Positions 6,144 to 6,777 of a stretch of DNA of 6,777 nucleotides are shown piece by piece. Position 1 is the stretch's first letter. Each line of letters opens with the position of its first letter. The translations under genes were made by a program, and so were the position numbers. The notes under the pieces are model-generated. The model was not told the origin of the DNA and made no database searches. It saw only the letters and a program-made list of their open reading frames with translations. The DNA lies in contig JAPKGY010000162.1 of NCBI GenBank assembly GCA_026647385.1, forward strand, positions 1 through 6,777, given 5' to 3'. Source of the stretch: Phycisphaerae bacterium. GTDB lineage: Bacteria; Planctomycetota; Phycisphaerae; UBA1845; PWPN01.

Positions 6144-6572
6144 GCAAGTAACCGGTTGCGACGGTACCCGGACCGTGCGTCCCGTCGGGCTGCGAGGTGA
6201 AGGGATACCGCTATCCCCCAATTACCTCTCAAAGGCTCAGTCCATCGATGAATCACAAAGTCGCTTGTTGGCCGTGCCGGTATACATGTATCGGCAAACA
6301 GCCCCAGGTCCTGTTCATTTTGATCTGATGCGGAAGCTGTGCCGTATCGCACCGATCTGGTGCGGTACTCTTTGAGGAGGACCAGAAGTGTGGTGACCAT
6401 CTATCGTCGCCCGATCGCCATCGATCGGACCCGTCCTCCATGGATCGACGGTCGTGTTTCGTTTTCGGGCGCGCCTCAGGTTCGGAGCGCATTACCGCTG
6501 TCCCTGAACGCATTGATCGCGCCGCGGCGATCGCTCATGCGGAGGGTCGATGGAGTCGTTGGACCGGCGTCA
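6144..6572 (-). promoter_or_regulatory. Non-coding upstream region of the cytochrome cluster
   Basis: No convincing gene lies between the small peptide gene and the first cytochrome; frames on both strands here are short, Arg-rich and lack ribosome binding sites. The operon promoter should lie here, but no strong sigma70 pair was found. Notable elements are a dyad at 6345-6367, a GG-N10-GC (sigma54-spaced) site at 6329-6344 with a poor -12 box, and the palindrome ATACATGTAT at 6282-6291. Base composition is locally more AT-rich around 6200-6320 than in the genes, which suits a promoter region. Confidence 0.45.
6345..6367. promoter_or_regulatory. Candidate operator dyad upstream of the cytochrome operon
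   Basis: TATCGCACC-N5-GGTGCGGTA is an inverted repeat matching at eight of nine positions with a five-base spacer, typical in size for a dimeric transcription factor site. It lies about 215 bases before the TTG start of the first cytochrome. No specific regulator family is recognised. Confidence 0.3.
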
Positions 6573-6602
6573 TCGCCTCGAAAGGGCCGGGTTTCGAGGC
6601 GA
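6573..6602 (-). terminator. Hairpin after the small peptide gene, possible terminator
   Basis: A perfect 11-bp inverted repeat, TCGCCTCGAAA and TTTCGAGGCGA, with an eight-base GC loop, 34 bases beyond the TGA of the peptide gene. A second short stem (GATCGG / CCGATC, 6622-6638) overlaps that stop codon. There is no T-run after the stem, so termination is inferred from position and stem strength only. If real, it separates the peptide gene from the cytochrome operon. Confidence 0.45.
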
Positions 6603-6636
6603 CGTCGCGCCGACTGTATGGGATCGGCGGACCCGA

Positions 6637-6762
6637 TCATCCCCCCAGCAGAGAGCCGAAAATCCCGTCGAGGAACGACGTGAACAACTGCATGATCACG
6701 CCGATGAGCGTGTCCTGGAGGCTCGCCAGGACGTCCTGAAAAATGGAATTCATGTCGAACAT
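6637..6762 (-). CDS. Small hydrophobic acidic peptide, 41 residues, function unknown
   Basis: ATG at 6762 is preceded by AGGAG (6771-6775) at an eight-base spacing, which is near ideal; the TGA stop is at 6639-6637. The product starts MFDMNSIFQDVLASLQDTLI and ends FLDGIFGSLLGG. It contains no Lys, Arg or His, four Asp, five Phe and many Leu/Ile/Val, with polar residues spaced as in an amphipathic helix, so it is net negative and probably membrane-associated or self-assembling. A competing frame starting at 6769 would sit one base from the same AGGAG and gives an Arg/His-rich product, so it is rejected. It is transcribed in the same direction as the cytochromes but about 507 bases upstream with a hairpin between, so it is probably a separate unit. 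I do not recognise the family; I infer no function. Confidence 0.6.
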   Translation of the reverse strand: MFDMNSIFQDVLASLQDTLIGVIMQLFTSFLDGIFGSLLGG

Positions 6763-6777
6763 GGCTCATTCTCCTTT

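Noticed and set aside
6329..6344. Sigma54 promoter (GGCAC-like -24 and GC -12) on the minus strand
   Set aside because: The GG-N10-GC spacing is right and GGCACA matches, but the -12 element reads CCGC instead of TTGC, and one such match in GC-rich DNA is expected by chance; not listed as a promoter.
5392..6375. 327-codon open frame on the plus strand
   Set aside because: Antisense to the first octahaem gene and running into its promoter region; Arg-rich and without a domain or ribosome binding site.
6339..6683. 114-codon plus-strand frame in the upstream region
   Set aside because: Arg/Pro/Ser-rich, overlaps the peptide gene's hairpins and stop, and has no ribosome binding site upstream of its ATG.
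6476..6769. 97-codon minus-strand frame starting MSHVRHEF
   Set aside because: Its ATG is one base from AGGAG, too close for initiation, and the product is Arg/His-rich. The 41-residue frame from the same ribosome binding site has correct spacing and coherent composition.

Overview
The window is GC-rich and all of its supported genes read leftward on the minus strand. In transcription order (high to low coordinates) they are: a complete 41-residue hydrophobic peptide gene at the right edge (6762 to 6637); a roughly 500-base non-coding stretch; an octahaem c-type cytochrome lipoprotein (6129 to 4870); a nonahaem cytochrome (4800 to 3424); a 292-base spacer containing three hairpins; a second octahaem cytochrome lipoprotein paralogous to the first (3131 to 1860); and the first 585 codons of a large exported protein, probably an outer-membrane beta-barrel, which runs off the left edge (1757 to below 1).

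The three cytochromes carry 24 CXXCH sites plus one CX4CH site, so up to 25 covalently bound haems. Each has an N-terminal export signal with a cysteine placed like a lipoprotein acylation site, clear in both octahaem proteins and atypical in the nonahaem one. Next to a putative barrel, this resembles the porin-cytochrome conduits used to move electrons across the outer membrane (the MtrCAB idea), but protein sizes, haem counts and gene order do not match a conduit I recognise. The natural reading is an extracellular or trans-envelope electron transfer locus; donor, acceptor and direction of electron flow cannot be read from the sequence.

The organism is a Gram-negative-type bacterium with high GC, outer-membrane-style proteins, frequent GTG/TTG starts behind good Shine-Dalgarno sites, and a GC-rich intergenic palindrome. 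Planctomycetota is my best guess from the style of the cytochromes and the palindrome, but this is inference. No tRNA, rRNA, CRISPR, transposase or phage gene was seen. The long open frames on the plus strand (several above 300 codons) are antisense shadows of the GC-rich cytochrome and barrel genes.

Two start sites were reassigned: both octahaem genes start downstream of the longest possible ORF, at a TTG and a GTG preceded by GGGAGG and AGGAGG. The beta-barrel gene has no stop codon in the window. It was found by reading the reverse complement of 1-1757, which is open throughout and starts with a signal peptide.
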